Shown piece by piece: positions 51,277 through 59,841 of a stretch of 64,000 bases of DNA (its first letter is position 1; the number at the start of each line of letters is the position of its first letter). A program made the position numbers and the translations under genes. The stretch is from GWE2-40-63 sp050179685. GTDB lineage: Bacteria; Bacteroidota; Bacteroidia; Bacteroidales; SZUA-534. The notes under the pieces were generated by a model, which made no database searches, was not told the origin of the DNA, and saw only the letters and a program-made list of their open reading frames with translations. The DNA lies in the NCBI GenBank assembly GCA_050179685.1, contig JBFXEW010000019.1:1-64000 (forward strand). The letters are read 5' to 3'.

Positions 51277-52146
51277 TTAAAAATATAAAATTTTAAGAAG
51301 TGCCTGATAATTTTCTGCTTTTGTTTTTTCTGCATTCAATTCGTAATATACAATAATGCTTTTAAGTAACAAAACAATGGTGTCGAGGTTGGTGCTTGCC
51401 TGAAAATAGGCTGCTTTATTCTCAAGTTTTTGTTGTTTTATAAACTGGTCAATCTCTTTTTTGCCAAAAACCACCCCTTTATTAAAAGGATTGATGTAAA
51501 ACAAAACCCCTTCGTTGGGTTCATTTTCAAAAACCTGTTTGTGTGGATCTTTATAGCAAAGAATAAAATTCTTGGGCAAGGCTACACCAAAAACCGGCAA
51601 ATTTAACTGCTGACAAAGGCCGGCATACAAAACCGCCAGAATTATGGGCGATCCTTTGCGATTCTCGAGCAGATGGTTGATAAAATTGCTTTGAGCACTG
51701 TTTTGAAAGGTGTTGCTTCGCGAGAATTTATGAATGTCGAAAACAATATGGTTGATGATCTTAATTTTCTCAAGCGCAGTTAAATTATCATTCAGTTCTA
51801 ACCAGATATCTTTTTTAATTTTCTCAATTTGTTCTTTAAGTTCCTGAATATTTAATTCGTGATACTGGAATTTGGCAATAATTAAGGCTGCTTCAATCAG
51901 ATCGTGAGCTTCAGTTTTTATCCATTGGTTAAGTTGATCCTTTACATCGTTTTGATAAATATCGTCGATAATGTTTTCGATTCGGGATTGAAACAACGAA
52001 TCGAGATTGTTTTCCCAGGCTTTTTCAAGGCTGGGAATAACCGCAAGCCCAAGCTGGTTCAATTTAATCCGGATGGCTTCGAAAACCGAAGCATCCGGAT
52101 CATCAAGTAGTTTTATTAAAGAATCAATCTCTTTTGGATTCATCAT
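51277..52146 (-). CDS. SirB1/transglutaminase-like family protein
   Basis: A 289-residue protein of the SirB1 (transglutaminase-like core 2) family. The C-terminal half has NRKGSPIILAVLYAGLCQQLNLPVFGVALPKNFILCY, typical of the family, and the FYINPFNKG motif. The N-terminal half is helical. Members are cytoplasmic and of unclear function; the conserved Cys-His-Asp catalysis of true transglutaminases is not evident. It is followed 24 bp later by the Wzz-like gene and sits 5 bp after the phosphorylase gene. Confidence 0.85.
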   Translation of the reverse strand: MMNPKEIDSLIKLLDDPDASVFEAIRIKLNQLGLAVIPSLEKAWENNLDSLFQSRIENIIDDIYQNDVKDQLNQWIKTEAHDLIEAALIIAKFQYHELNIQELKEQIEKIKKDIWLELNDNLTALEKIKIINHIVFDIHKFSRSNTFQNSAQSNFINHLLENRKGSPIILAVLYAGLCQQLNLPVFGVALPKNFILCYKDPHKQVFENEPNEGVLFYINPFNKGVVFGKKEIDQFIKQQKLENKAAYFQASTNLDTIVLLLKSIIVYYELNAEKTKAENYQALLKILYF

Positions 52147-52151
52147 TGTAT

Positions 52152-53024
52152 TTAGGTCGTAAGACGCTTCAGTACTTTTTCAATCAATAGTTTAACCGAA
52201 GTTTTGTAATCTTTGCTGTATTCACCCCGTTTACGATTCGCAATAATGTTGCATACGGTTACCGCATTATGTCCCAATAAGGCCGATAAGCCATAAATAG
52301 CGGAGCATTCCATTTCGTAATTGGTTATTTTTTTACCATTGGTATCAAAGCTTGATATTTTTTCATTGATATCGGCATCCTGAATGGGTAAACGCAAAAC
52401 ACGACCTTGCGGACCATAAAATCCGGGAGCCGAAATGGTAATACCCTGGCGCATATCAAAACCTACTTTTTGCAGCAGTTCATTGGAACTGGGCACAAAG
52501 TAAGGATCGGTTAGCTGGGGGTTCCAGTTTACAAAATCTTTAAATGCTTGCTCCATTCCAAGGTTCGAAACCTGATTTCGGTTGGCATAATAGTTTAATA
52601 AACCATCGAAACCAATGGCCCATTCTGAAATTACCGGTGTGTCAACGGGAATATCAGCCTGCAATGCACCGGATGTCCCAATCCGTATTAAGTTAAGTCG
52701 GGTATGTTCCTTTTTTGGTAAACGGGTATTTAAATCAATGTTAACCAGCGCATCGAGTTCGTTAACTACAATGTCAATGTTATCGGTTCCAATGCCTGTT
52801 GAAATTACGCTGATGCGTTTTCCGTTGTAGATTCCGGTATGGGTAATAAATTCCCGGTTCTGTTTTTTAACTTCAATGCGCTCAAAATAACTTGAAACAA
52901 CTTCCACACGATCCTGATCTCCCACTAATATAATGGTATCGGCAATATCCTCAGGTTTTAAATGAAGATGAAAAATGCTTCCATCGTTATTGATTATTAA
53001 TTCCGATTCTGCAATTCTGCTCAT
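52152..53024 (-). CDS. udp: Nucleoside phosphorylase (uridine phosphorylase family)
   Basis: A 290-residue PNP/UDP-family enzyme. LVGDQDRVEVVSSYF, ISTGIGTDNIDIVVNEL and RIGTSGALQADIPV shape the phosphate and ribose sites, and the late MECSAIYGLSALLGH is typical of uridine phosphorylase. It would cleave pyrimidine nucleosides with phosphate in salvage. I chose ATG 53024 (MSRIAESEL) over 53054, which adds ten atypical residues. Operon with the SirB1-like gene. Confidence 0.88.
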   Translation of the reverse strand: MSRIAESELIINNDGSIFHLHLKPEDIADTIILVGDQDRVEVVSSYFERIEVKKQNREFITHTGIYNGKRISVISTGIGTDNIDIVVNELDALVNIDLNTRLPKKEHTRLNLIRIGTSGALQADIPVDTPVISEWAIGFDGLLNYYANRNQVSNLGMEQAFKDFVNWNPQLTDPYFVPSSNELLQKVGFDMRQGITISAPGFYGPQGRVLRLPIQDADINEKISSFDTNGKKITNYEMECSAIYGLSALLGHNAVTVCNIIANRKRGEYSKDYKTSVKLLIEKVLKRLTT

Positions 53025-53098
53025 AATGTTGATTAATTTTGGTAAGGTATTCAATAAAATATTATGTGCCTTTATTTAGCACGGTGTTAATTAAATCT

Positions 53099-53106
53099 TA
53101 TTTTTG
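53099..53106 (+). promoter_or_regulatory. -7 box for the Usp gene
   Basis: TATTTTTG, an exact TAnnTTTG match, 31 nt before ATG 53138. Confidence 0.5.
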
Positions 53107-53137
53107 TAAAAAATGAATCCAAAAGTAGAAAAAAATT

Positions 53138-54013
53138 ATGGATACAGCAACCAATCACTTACTCGTTCCGGTCGACTTTTCCGATAAAGCAGTTTTTGGC
53201 CTGCAGATGGCTGCAAAAATGCTGAATCTTTTAGGCGGAAAAGTTACAGTTATAAATGTTTTAAAGGGAGTTGACCCTATTTATTCCGACTTTTTTGAAG
53301 ATGAGGAGCGGGAACTTTTGTTGAACAAATTACGCTTGCATTTAAGGCGTTTTAGCGAAAAATACATCGACACATCGCGTTTTGAATTAAACTGCGTGAT
53401 TGAAAAGGGAAAACGCTGCGAAACAATATTGAGTAAGGCCGACGAAATTCAGGCAAGTTTTATTGTTATGGGGACCAGTACCATCGATAATATTAAAAAA
53501 TGGATTATTGGAACCAATGCCTTGCGCGTGGTTACCGAAGCAAATTGTCCGGTTATTACGCTTAAAGAAGCACCTACCAACGATAAAATTGAACGCATTA
53601 TTTTACCGATGGACATTACTAAAGAGGGGCGCGAAAAGGTTGTGAGTGCGGTACATTGGGCCAAGGCCTTAAATGCTGAGATTCATGTGGTATCGGCTTA
53701 TACCCTTGACGACGACAGTATTTTTGCCCGACTGCAAACGCAGCAAAAACAAGTGGTGAATTTTATTGAAGAGCGGGGAGTTAAATGCGTGTCGAAACTC
53801 TTTAAAGTCGACGATAGGGTGGATGCGCTTCTCGAATATATTGAAAACAATAAGGGGGATTTAGTGGTTATAACTACGCATGAACAATTGGAGATTGTTA
53901 AATTCTTTATGGGTTCATTTGCCAAAAGTATTATGCGTGGGAGTAAAGTGCCGGTAATCAGTATGGTTCCCAAAATTAAACATCATCTGGTCTTTAAAAT
54001 GCCAGCTACGTAA
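53138..54013 (+). CDS. Universal stress protein, tandem UspA domains
   Basis: A 291-residue cytoplasmic protein with two Usp domains (about 1-145 and 150-285). The first begins HLLVPVDFSDKAVFGLQMAAKM. The ATP-binding G-2x-G-9x-G-S/T pattern is not clearly complete in either half: MGTSTIDNIKKWIIGTNALRV in the first and TTHEQLEIVKFFMGSFAKSIMRGSKVPVIS in the second, so nucleotide binding is uncertain. Role in stress survival is inferred from the family. It precedes the SPFH gene by 30 bp. Confidence 0.87.
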   Translation: MDTATNHLLVPVDFSDKAVFGLQMAAKMLNLLGGKVTVINVLKGVDPIYSDFFEDEERELLLNKLRLHLRRFSEKYIDTSRFELNCVIEKGKRCETILSKADEIQASFIVMGTSTIDNIKKWIIGTNALRVVTEANCPVITLKEAPTNDKIERIILPMDITKEGREKVVSAVHWAKALNAEIHVVSAYTLDDDSIFARLQTQQKQVVNFIEERGVKCVSKLFKVDDRVDALLEYIENNKGDLVVITTHEQLEIVKFFMGSFAKSIMRGSKVPVISMVPKIKHHLVFKMPAT

Positions 54014-54042
54014 TAGTGTATACATTTTAAAATAATTATATA

Positions 54043-54855
54043 ATGAAAAAACCACAAAGTCTTGTAATTGCCGGTCTGGCAATTTTTTTAGTAATCATTT
54101 TGTTAGGAAACCGCTTGTTTGTGACTTTAGATCAAACGGAACGGGGGGTTTTGTTCAAACCTTTTGGAGGTGGATTGGAAAAAGAGGCAATTTTTGGTCC
54201 CGGTTTTCACATGATAGCTCCATGGAATAAAATATATTTATACAATGTGGAGGAGCAAAAAGCCGAAGAACCCATGGATGTGCTCGATAAAAATGGGCTG
54301 TCGATAAATATTGATGTTACTGTGCGTTATTTCCCTATTGAATCGCGTATTGGTTATTTGTATGAAGGGTTTAAACTCGATTATGCCAATCGTTTGGTAA
54401 TTCCTGAAATACGCTCTACGGTGCGTCAGGTGGCAGGTCGCTACACTGCTGAAGAAATTTATTCAACCAAACGCTCCGAAGTTGAAAAAGCAATTATCGA
54501 TGAGGCCGGAGCAAAACTTAAGGAGAACAACATTCAAATGACAGCTTTGCTTATTCGTTCCATTAATTTACCGAACGATATCAAACGCGCCATTGAATCG
54601 AAATTAACACAGGAGCAGGAAGCTTTGGCCTATCAGTTTAAACTGGAAAAAGAAAAAGCCGAAGCCGAACGTAAACGAATTGCAGCCGAAGGTGAAGCCC
54701 GTGCCAATAAAATTATCAATTCAAGTTTAACACCTGAGCTACTGCGTATGCGTGGTATTGAAGCTACGTTGGATTTGGCCAAATCACCCAACGCAAAAGT
54801 TGTGGTTGTGGGTAGCGGAAAAGATGGTTTGCCCCTTATTTTAGGTAACAACTAA
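54043..54855 (+). CDS. Prohibitin/SPFH-domain membrane protein
   Basis: A 270-residue stomatin/prohibitin/HflK-type protein. One N-terminal membrane helix (LVIAGLAIFLVIILLGNRLF), an SPFH domain with ERGVLFKPFGGG and GPGFHMIAPWNKI, then a coiled coil (EKEKAEAERKRIAAEGEARANKI). Such proteins form large ring scaffolds in the inner membrane, often controlling FtsH-type proteases. The partner is not in the window. Confidence 0.9.
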   Translation: MKKPQSLVIAGLAIFLVIILLGNRLFVTLDQTERGVLFKPFGGGLEKEAIFGPGFHMIAPWNKIYLYNVEEQKAEEPMDVLDKNGLSINIDVTVRYFPIESRIGYLYEGFKLDYANRLVIPEIRSTVRQVAGRYTAEEIYSTKRSEVEKAIIDEAGAKLKENNIQMTALLIRSINLPNDIKRAIESKLTQEQEALAYQFKLEKEKAEAERKRIAAEGEARANKIINSSLTPELLRMRGIEATLDLAKSPNAKVVVVGSGKDGLPLILGNN

Positions 54856-54874
54856 TCGTATTCCTATAAATTAA

Positions 54875-54907
54875 AAACCGGATGTCGAAAAGGCATCCGG
54901 TTTTTTT
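54875..54907 (+). terminator. Terminator after the SPFH gene
   Basis: AACCGGATG pairs with CATCCGGTT and is followed by seven T, 20 bp after the stop. Confidence 0.88.
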
Positions 54908-54913
54908 GTTTTT

Positions 54914-55089
54914 AACGTGAGTTCGACATAAGAATATTCATCCCCCTAACCCCCTTCAAAGGGGGACAGCCTCATCTTAGAAAATAAAATAATTTGGAAA
55001 ATGTGTTCCACCCCGGCGGAGACTTTAGGGGTGAATTCAATTTCTTTTTAAATAATTTTCATTCTGTTTTTTTACATCGAACTCACGTT
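54914..55089. mobile_element. MITE-like element with 13-bp perfect terminal inverted repeats
   Basis: AACGTGAGTTCGA at 54914-54926 is exactly inverted at 55077-55089, with further similarity inside the ends. The 176-bp body is non-coding and includes a C-run/G-run hairpin (CCCCC...GGGGG near 54950-54966). No transposase is present. It lies between a terminator and uvrA, an innocuous place. Confidence 0.7.
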
Positions 55090-55154
55090 TTTAGTTTTTT
55101 CTCTAGCATCGGGGCTGTGATTAAATGTTGCCCATTCATATTAATTTGCTATGT

Positions 55155-57950
55155 TCATTTAAGCTTTTCAGCTAAAAATTTTCCGGTGAACGATTCTTTG
55201 CACTGAACCAAAGCTTCAGGTGTACCTTCAAAGACCAGATGTCCGCCATTTTTACCTCCAACGGGACCTAAATCTATAACCCAGTCGGCATTTTTTATAA
55301 TCTCCGGATTGTGTTCTACCACAACAATGGAATTTCCTTTCTCGATAAGTGCATTGAACGATTTTAACAGGTTATTAATGTCATGGAAATGCAAACCGGT
55401 AGTGGGTTCATCAAAAATAAAAAGCATGGGTTGTTCATCGCGTTCCTTACTTAAAAACGATGCAAGCTTAATGCGCTGGCTTTCACCACCACTCAGGGTG
55501 CTCGACGATTGTCCCAGTTTTACATAGCCCAAACCCACATCGATAAGAGTTTGTAGCTTTTTGGTGATTTTTTTTGTGGTACTGGTTGCTTTGTCGCTGA
55601 AAAACTCCATGGCTTCATCTACAGTCATTTCAAGCACATCGAAAATATTTTTTCGATGGTAAGTTACTTCAAGCACATCGGGTTTAAAACGTTTTCCCTT
55701 ACAACTTTCGCACACCAATTCAATATCGGCCATAAATTGCATCTCAACTTTTATGGTTCCTTCGCCCTGGCATTCTTCGCAACGTCCGCCATCGATATTA
55801 AACGAGAAATGGGAGGGCTTGTATCCCATCAGTTTGGCCGATTTTTGTTCGGAATACAGCTTGCGTATTTCATCGTAGGCTTTTATATAAGTAACTGGAT
55901 TCGATCGCGACGATTTACCGATAGGATTCTGGTCAACAAACTCCACATCGCTTATTAAATGCATATCGCCCGATAATTTATCGAAGTGTCCGGTTTCCTC
56001 TCCGTATCCGCCATAGTATTTTTTTAACGAAGTATAGAATACTTTTTTAATGAGCGACGATTTTCCCGAACCCGAAACTCCCGTTACCACAGTGAGAGTG
56101 TTAAGCGGAAATTTTACCTCTATATTTTTCAGGTTGTTTTCGCGGGCGCCTTCTACTTTTAAGTAGTTGTTCCATTTCCGGCGCATTTTGGGAACCGGAA
56201 TTTGCATGTCGCCGCTTAAATAACGGGTAGTTAAACTATTGTTTGCCTGCATTAATTGCTTATGGTTTCCCTGAAAAACCACTTCACCACCCAAGCGACC
56301 TGCCAGCGGACCAATGTCAATAATTTCGTCGGCAGCACGAATAATATCTTCGTCGTGTTCAACCACAACCACGGTATTTCCCATTTGTTGTAGTTTCCGC
56401 AGCACCTGAATCAATAATTCGGTGTCTTTTGAATGGAGCCCGATGCTGGGTTCATCGAGAATATACAGGGACCCTACCAGGCTACTACCCAGCGAAGTGG
56501 CCAGGTTAATACGTTGCGATTCTCCGCCAGAAAGTGTTGATGACAAGCGGTTTAGTGTAAGATATCCAAGTCCGACATCCATTAAAAACTGGATGCGGTT
56601 TTTGATTTCGATAAATAAACGCTCGGCAATTTTTTTATCGTGGGCATCGAGTTCGATACCTGCAATAAATTGAGCCAATTCATCGATGGGTAAACTTACC
56701 AGTTCTGAAATGGCTTTATTGGCAACTTTTATGTAATTGCTTTCTTTTTTTAACCGTTTTCCTTTGCATTCGGGGCAGGTGGTGCGTCCCCGGTAGCGCG
56801 AGAGCATAACTCGGTATTGAATTTTGTAGCTGTTTTCTTCCAAAAAAGTAAAAAAGCGGTGCAGTCCTTCAAAATGTCGGTTCCCATTCCATAAAACTTC
56901 CATTTCGGCATCACTTAACTGATTCACCGGTTTATGAATGGGAAAATTAAACTTTGAAGCATTCATAATAAGCGCATCCTTCCATTCGCTCATTTTTTCT
57001 CCCCGCCAACAGGCCACAGCATCGTCGTAAATCGATAGACTTTTGTTGGGAATTACCAAATCTTCATCAATGCCAATGGTCATTCCAAAACCCTCGCAGC
57101 GCGGGCAGGCTCCTAACGGATTATTGAAACTAAAGGTGTGAACGCTGGGTTCTTCGAATACAATTCCGTCGGCTTCGAATTGATTTGAAAATATTTGTTC
57201 TGTAGTGCTGTTCTCCAGCAAAACCCGAACAATACACGTTCCGTGACCTTCAAAAAAAGCAGTTTGTGCCGAATCGGCAATCCTGCTGATGGTGTCGCTT
57301 TCCGGGTTAACAACCACCCGGTCGACCACAATATTTATGGCTTTTACTTTTTTTGAAAAGTCGAAATCTTCAAGCTGAATTATTTCATTCTGAATTTCGA
57401 TGCGTGAAAACCCCTGTTGTTTGAGCACTTCGAGGGTTTGTTCCAGCGGTCTGTCGTTTTGTTGTTTCAGTGGAGCTAAAATCAACGCTCTGGTTCCTTC
57501 GGGAAATGATTGAAGGTAATCGACCACGTCTTCGGCATGTTGTTTTTTTACCAGTTGTCCTGAAATGGGCGAATAGGTTTTTCCGATACGGGCATACAAT
57601 AATTTCAGGTAGTCGTAAATCTCAGTCGATGTTCCTACTGTAGAACGTGGATTTCGGGTATTGACCTTTTGCTCAATGGCAATGGCCGGTGGAATTCCTT
57701 TGATAAAATCAACTTCGGGCTTGTTAACGCGACCTAAAAACTGTCGGGCATACGACGACAAACTTTCTACATAGCGGCGCTGTCCTTCGGCATAAAGGGT
57801 GTCGAAAGCCAACGACGATTTTCCACTGCCCGATAATCCGGTAACTACTATCAGCTTGTTAAGAGGAATCTTTAATGAAATATTTTTTAGGTTGTGAACC
57901 CGCGCACCTTTAATCTCAATGTATTTTTGTTTGGAAACTTCCTGACTCAT
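55155..57950 (-). CDS. uvrA: Excinuclease ABC subunit A
   Basis: A 931-residue damage-recognition ATPase of nucleotide excision repair, partner of UvrB. Two ABC modules: Walker A GLSGSGKSSLAF near residue 42 and GVSGSGKSSLI near 635, with LSGGESQRI in each half. Zinc-finger cysteines occur in CPRCEGFG, CPECKGKRL and CEECQGEGT...CESCKGKR. Length is normal. It stands alone on the minus strand. Confidence 0.98.
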   Translation of the reverse strand: MSQEVSKQKYIEIKGARVHNLKNISLKIPLNKLIVVTGLSGSGKSSLAFDTLYAEGQRRYVESLSSYARQFLGRVNKPEVDFIKGIPPAIAIEQKVNTRNPRSTVGTSTEIYDYLKLLYARIGKTYSPISGQLVKKQHAEDVVDYLQSFPEGTRALILAPLKQQNDRPLEQTLEVLKQQGFSRIEIQNEIIQLEDFDFSKKVKAINIVVDRVVVNPESDTISRIADSAQTAFFEGHGTCIVRVLLENSTTEQIFSNQFEADGIVFEEPSVHTFSFNNPLGACPRCEGFGMTIGIDEDLVIPNKSLSIYDDAVACWRGEKMSEWKDALIMNASKFNFPIHKPVNQLSDAEMEVLWNGNRHFEGLHRFFTFLEENSYKIQYRVMLSRYRGRTTCPECKGKRLKKESNYIKVANKAISELVSLPIDELAQFIAGIELDAHDKKIAERLFIEIKNRIQFLMDVGLGYLTLNRLSSTLSGGESQRINLATSLGSSLVGSLYILDEPSIGLHSKDTELLIQVLRKLQQMGNTVVVVEHDEDIIRAADEIIDIGPLAGRLGGEVVFQGNHKQLMQANNSLTTRYLSGDMQIPVPKMRRKWNNYLKVEGARENNLKNIEVKFPLNTLTVVTGVSGSGKSSLIKKVFYTSLKKYYGGYGEETGHFDKLSGDMHLISDVEFVDQNPIGKSSRSNPVTYIKAYDEIRKLYSEQKSAKLMGYKPSHFSFNIDGGRCEECQGEGTIKVEMQFMADIELVCESCKGKRFKPDVLEVTYHRKNIFDVLEMTVDEAMEFFSDKATSTTKKITKKLQTLIDVGLGYVKLGQSSSTLSGGESQRIKLASFLSKERDEQPMLFIFDEPTTGLHFHDINNLLKSFNALIEKGNSIVVVEHNPEIIKNADWVIDLGPVGGKNGGHLVFEGTPEALVQCKESFTGKFLAEKLK

Positions 57951-58069
57951 GCTTTTTATCTTGATAGTTTAGCGGCTTTTCCATTTGCCTGTATGGACTA
58001 TTTTAACTCCGAATTGCAAAGATTGTTTATTTTTTTTCGAAGTGGATTAGGATTGGCATATTTTTTTAA

Positions 58070-58077
58070 TATATTTG
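58070..58077 (+). promoter_or_regulatory. -7 box for the ECF sigma gene
   Basis: TATATTTG, an exact TAnnTTTG match, about 90 nt before the start codon. Confidence 0.45.
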
Positions 58078-58153
58078 TTGCTGTTGAAATTAATAATTAC
58101 TTAAAACCAAGGAGGATTGCTTATAGAAACATAATTACACTTAATTATAAACT

Positions 58154-58160
58154 AAGGAGG
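58154..58160 (+). promoter_or_regulatory. Strong Shine-Dalgarno of the ECF sigma gene
   Basis: AAGGAGG five bases before ATG 58166. It is worth noting because most genes in this window have no such sequence. A second AAGGAGG occurs about 50 bp upstream. Confidence 0.7.
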
Positions 58161-58165
58161 TAATT

Positions 58166-58768
58166 ATGAGTATTCATAATCATAGTGATTATGATTTGAT
58201 TAAGCAATATCTTGGTGGACAAGCATCCAGCCTCGAAGTCTTAATAAATCGACACAAAAGCAAAGTTTATTCCTACATTTTAATGGTTGTTAAAAGCCGT
58301 GAATTGGCCGAAGACATTTTTCAGGACACCTTTATAAAAGTAATTAAATCGCTAAATAGCGGAACTTACAAGGAAGAAGGCCGTTTTGTTTCGTGGGTAA
58401 TGCGTATTGCTCATAACTTAATCATCGATTTTTACCGAAAAGACAAGCACCTGAAAACGGTTTCAGACGATCAGACGGATGTTCCTTTGTTTAATTCAGC
58501 AAAATTTTCAGATGCCACCATTGAGGAAGAATTGGTAATGGACCAGATTCACCACGATGTGAAAAAACTGGTTGAATTGCTTCCCGATGAACAAAAGGAA
58601 GTGGTGTTATTGCGCTACTATTATAATCTAAGTTTTAAGGAAATTGCTGAACATACCCAGGTAAGTATCAACACGGCGCTGGGGCGGATGCGCTACGCCA
58701 TTCTGAATTTGCGAAAACTAATGGAGCAATCAAAGGTCGATTTGGTATCACAAAGTTTTATGTCGTAA
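58166..58768 (+). CDS. ECF-subfamily RNA polymerase sigma factor
   Basis: A 200-residue sigma factor. Region 2 is SLEVLINRHKSKVYSYILMVVKSRELAEDIFQDTFIKVIKSL, with RIAHNLIIDFYRK, and region 4 is LPDEQKEVVLLRYYYNLSFKEIAEHTQVSINTALGRMRYAILNLRK. No anti-sigma gene with membrane segment follows; the only neighbour is a 68-residue protein. It likely controls a small stress or envelope regulon, which is inferred. Confidence 0.95.
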   Translation: MSIHNHSDYDLIKQYLGGQASSLEVLINRHKSKVYSYILMVVKSRELAEDIFQDTFIKVIKSLNSGTYKEEGRFVSWVMRIAHNLIIDFYRKDKHLKTVSDDQTDVPLFNSAKFSDATIEEELVMDQIHHDVKKLVELLPDEQKEVVLLRYYYNLSFKEIAEHTQVSINTALGRMRYAILNLRKLMEQSKVDLVSQSFMS

Positions 58769-58915
58769 CAAACTGAATAGCTGAAATTAGTTTTCTTAAG
58801 CGGCGAATGGACATTTAGCCCATGTTTATAGCCATCGTTTAAAAAACTTTTCTTTTTGTATAATATTCCCGGTTGTGGGTGCGTTAATTTATTGTATGTA
58901 TAAATTATCGAGCCT

Positions 58916-59122
58916 ATGATAAGAATTTTTACGTTTTATTATTATTTAAAAGAAATGTGGGGAAGGAAAACGAATGGTGAAGCTAGCATGTTTATTCATA
59001 ATGGATTGAACCAGAAGTTTGAACCCAACGAACAAACCATTAAAAATATTCTGGCTTTTTCCGATGCCTATCAACAAAAGCAAACCAAAAGCATGGGAAC
59101 GGTTGAATATTTAATGAATTAA
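58916..59122 (+). CDS. Small protein of unknown function after the sigma gene
   Basis: A 68-residue protein, MIRIFTFYYYLKEMWGRKTN at the start and EPNEQTIKNILAFSDAYQQKQTKSMGTVEYLMN at the end. No signal peptide or motif. Its position after the ECF gene and before a good terminator suggests a real, co-transcribed gene and a possible link to the sigma factor. Function unknown. Confidence 0.65.
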   Translation: MIRIFTFYYYLKEMWGRKTNGEASMFIHNGLNQKFEPNEQTIKNILAFSDAYQQKQTKSMGTVEYLMN

Positions 59123-59126
59123 AAAA

Positions 59127-59151
59127 AAAGAGGCGGGAAGCCTCTTTTTTT
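59127..59151 (+). terminator. Terminator after the sigma/small-protein unit
   Basis: AAAGAGGC and GCCTCTTT around a 5-nt loop, followed by T, 5 bp beyond the stop at 59122. Confidence 0.85.
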
Positions 59152-59215
59152 GTTTTGGTCAGATTAGTACAAGTGTGCTTTATTGTAATAATTAGTTTCA
59201 ATCGAAGGAATAAGT

Positions 59216-59803
59216 TTATTTAATGGCATTAGCTGCGAATTCTTTTCCTGCTCTTAATGCCGCCAGGTTTACATTTACCACATCTTCACCTTTGCGTGAG
59301 AAAAGTTCAATGATACCTTGTTCTAAATCTTCGGCAGCTATGTGATTTAAAAAGGGCGAAGCTGCACCCAGCATAACCATATTCGACGAAAGTTTTGATC
59401 CCAGTTCAGTTGCCGTATTATCGGCATCAATAGCTACTATGCGAGGGTTTTTGTTCAGTTTCTCCATAATAGTTTCCATTGCCGGATAATTGGGAATGTT
59501 TACAAAAGGAGCCGTATTGGTAACAATGTAACCGGTTTCCGATAAATACGGAAGGTAGCGCAAGGATTCCATAGGCTCAACGGATAAAATTAGGTCAGCA
59601 TTTCCTTCGGCTATCAAATCAGAAAATATAGGTTTGTCTGAAATTCTGAGATGCGAAATTACTGCACCTCCGCGTTGGCTCATACCGTGCGTTTCGGATT
59701 GTTTTACATGAAGTCCTTTTTTTAAGGCAGCCACACCAATTGCCGAAGCAATTGATAAAATACCCTGACCACCTACACCGGCTAATATAATATCTGTTTT
59801 CAT
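59216..59803 (-). CDS. iorB: Indolepyruvate oxidoreductase subunit beta
   Basis: A 195-residue gamma-domain subunit of the 2-oxoacid:ferredoxin oxidoreductase superfamily. IILAGVGGQGILSIASAIG opens it, and VKQSETHGMSQRGGAV is the IorB signature. With IorA it converts aryl pyruvates such as indolepyruvate to aryl acetyl-CoA and reduces ferredoxin, a step in aromatic amino acid breakdown. It lies 38 bp downstream of iorA. Confidence 0.93.
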   Translation of the reverse strand: MKTDIILAGVGGQGILSIASAIGVAALKKGLHVKQSETHGMSQRGGAVISHLRISDKPIFSDLIAEGNADLILSVEPMESLRYLPYLSETGYIVTNTAPFVNIPNYPAMETIMEKLNKNPRIVAIDADNTATELGSKLSSNMVMLGAASPFLNHIAAEDLEQGIIELFSRKGEDVVNVNLAALRAGKEFAANAIK

Positions 59804-59841
59804 TATTTCTTGGTTTAAATTAATGTTTGCTAAGCGATGAA

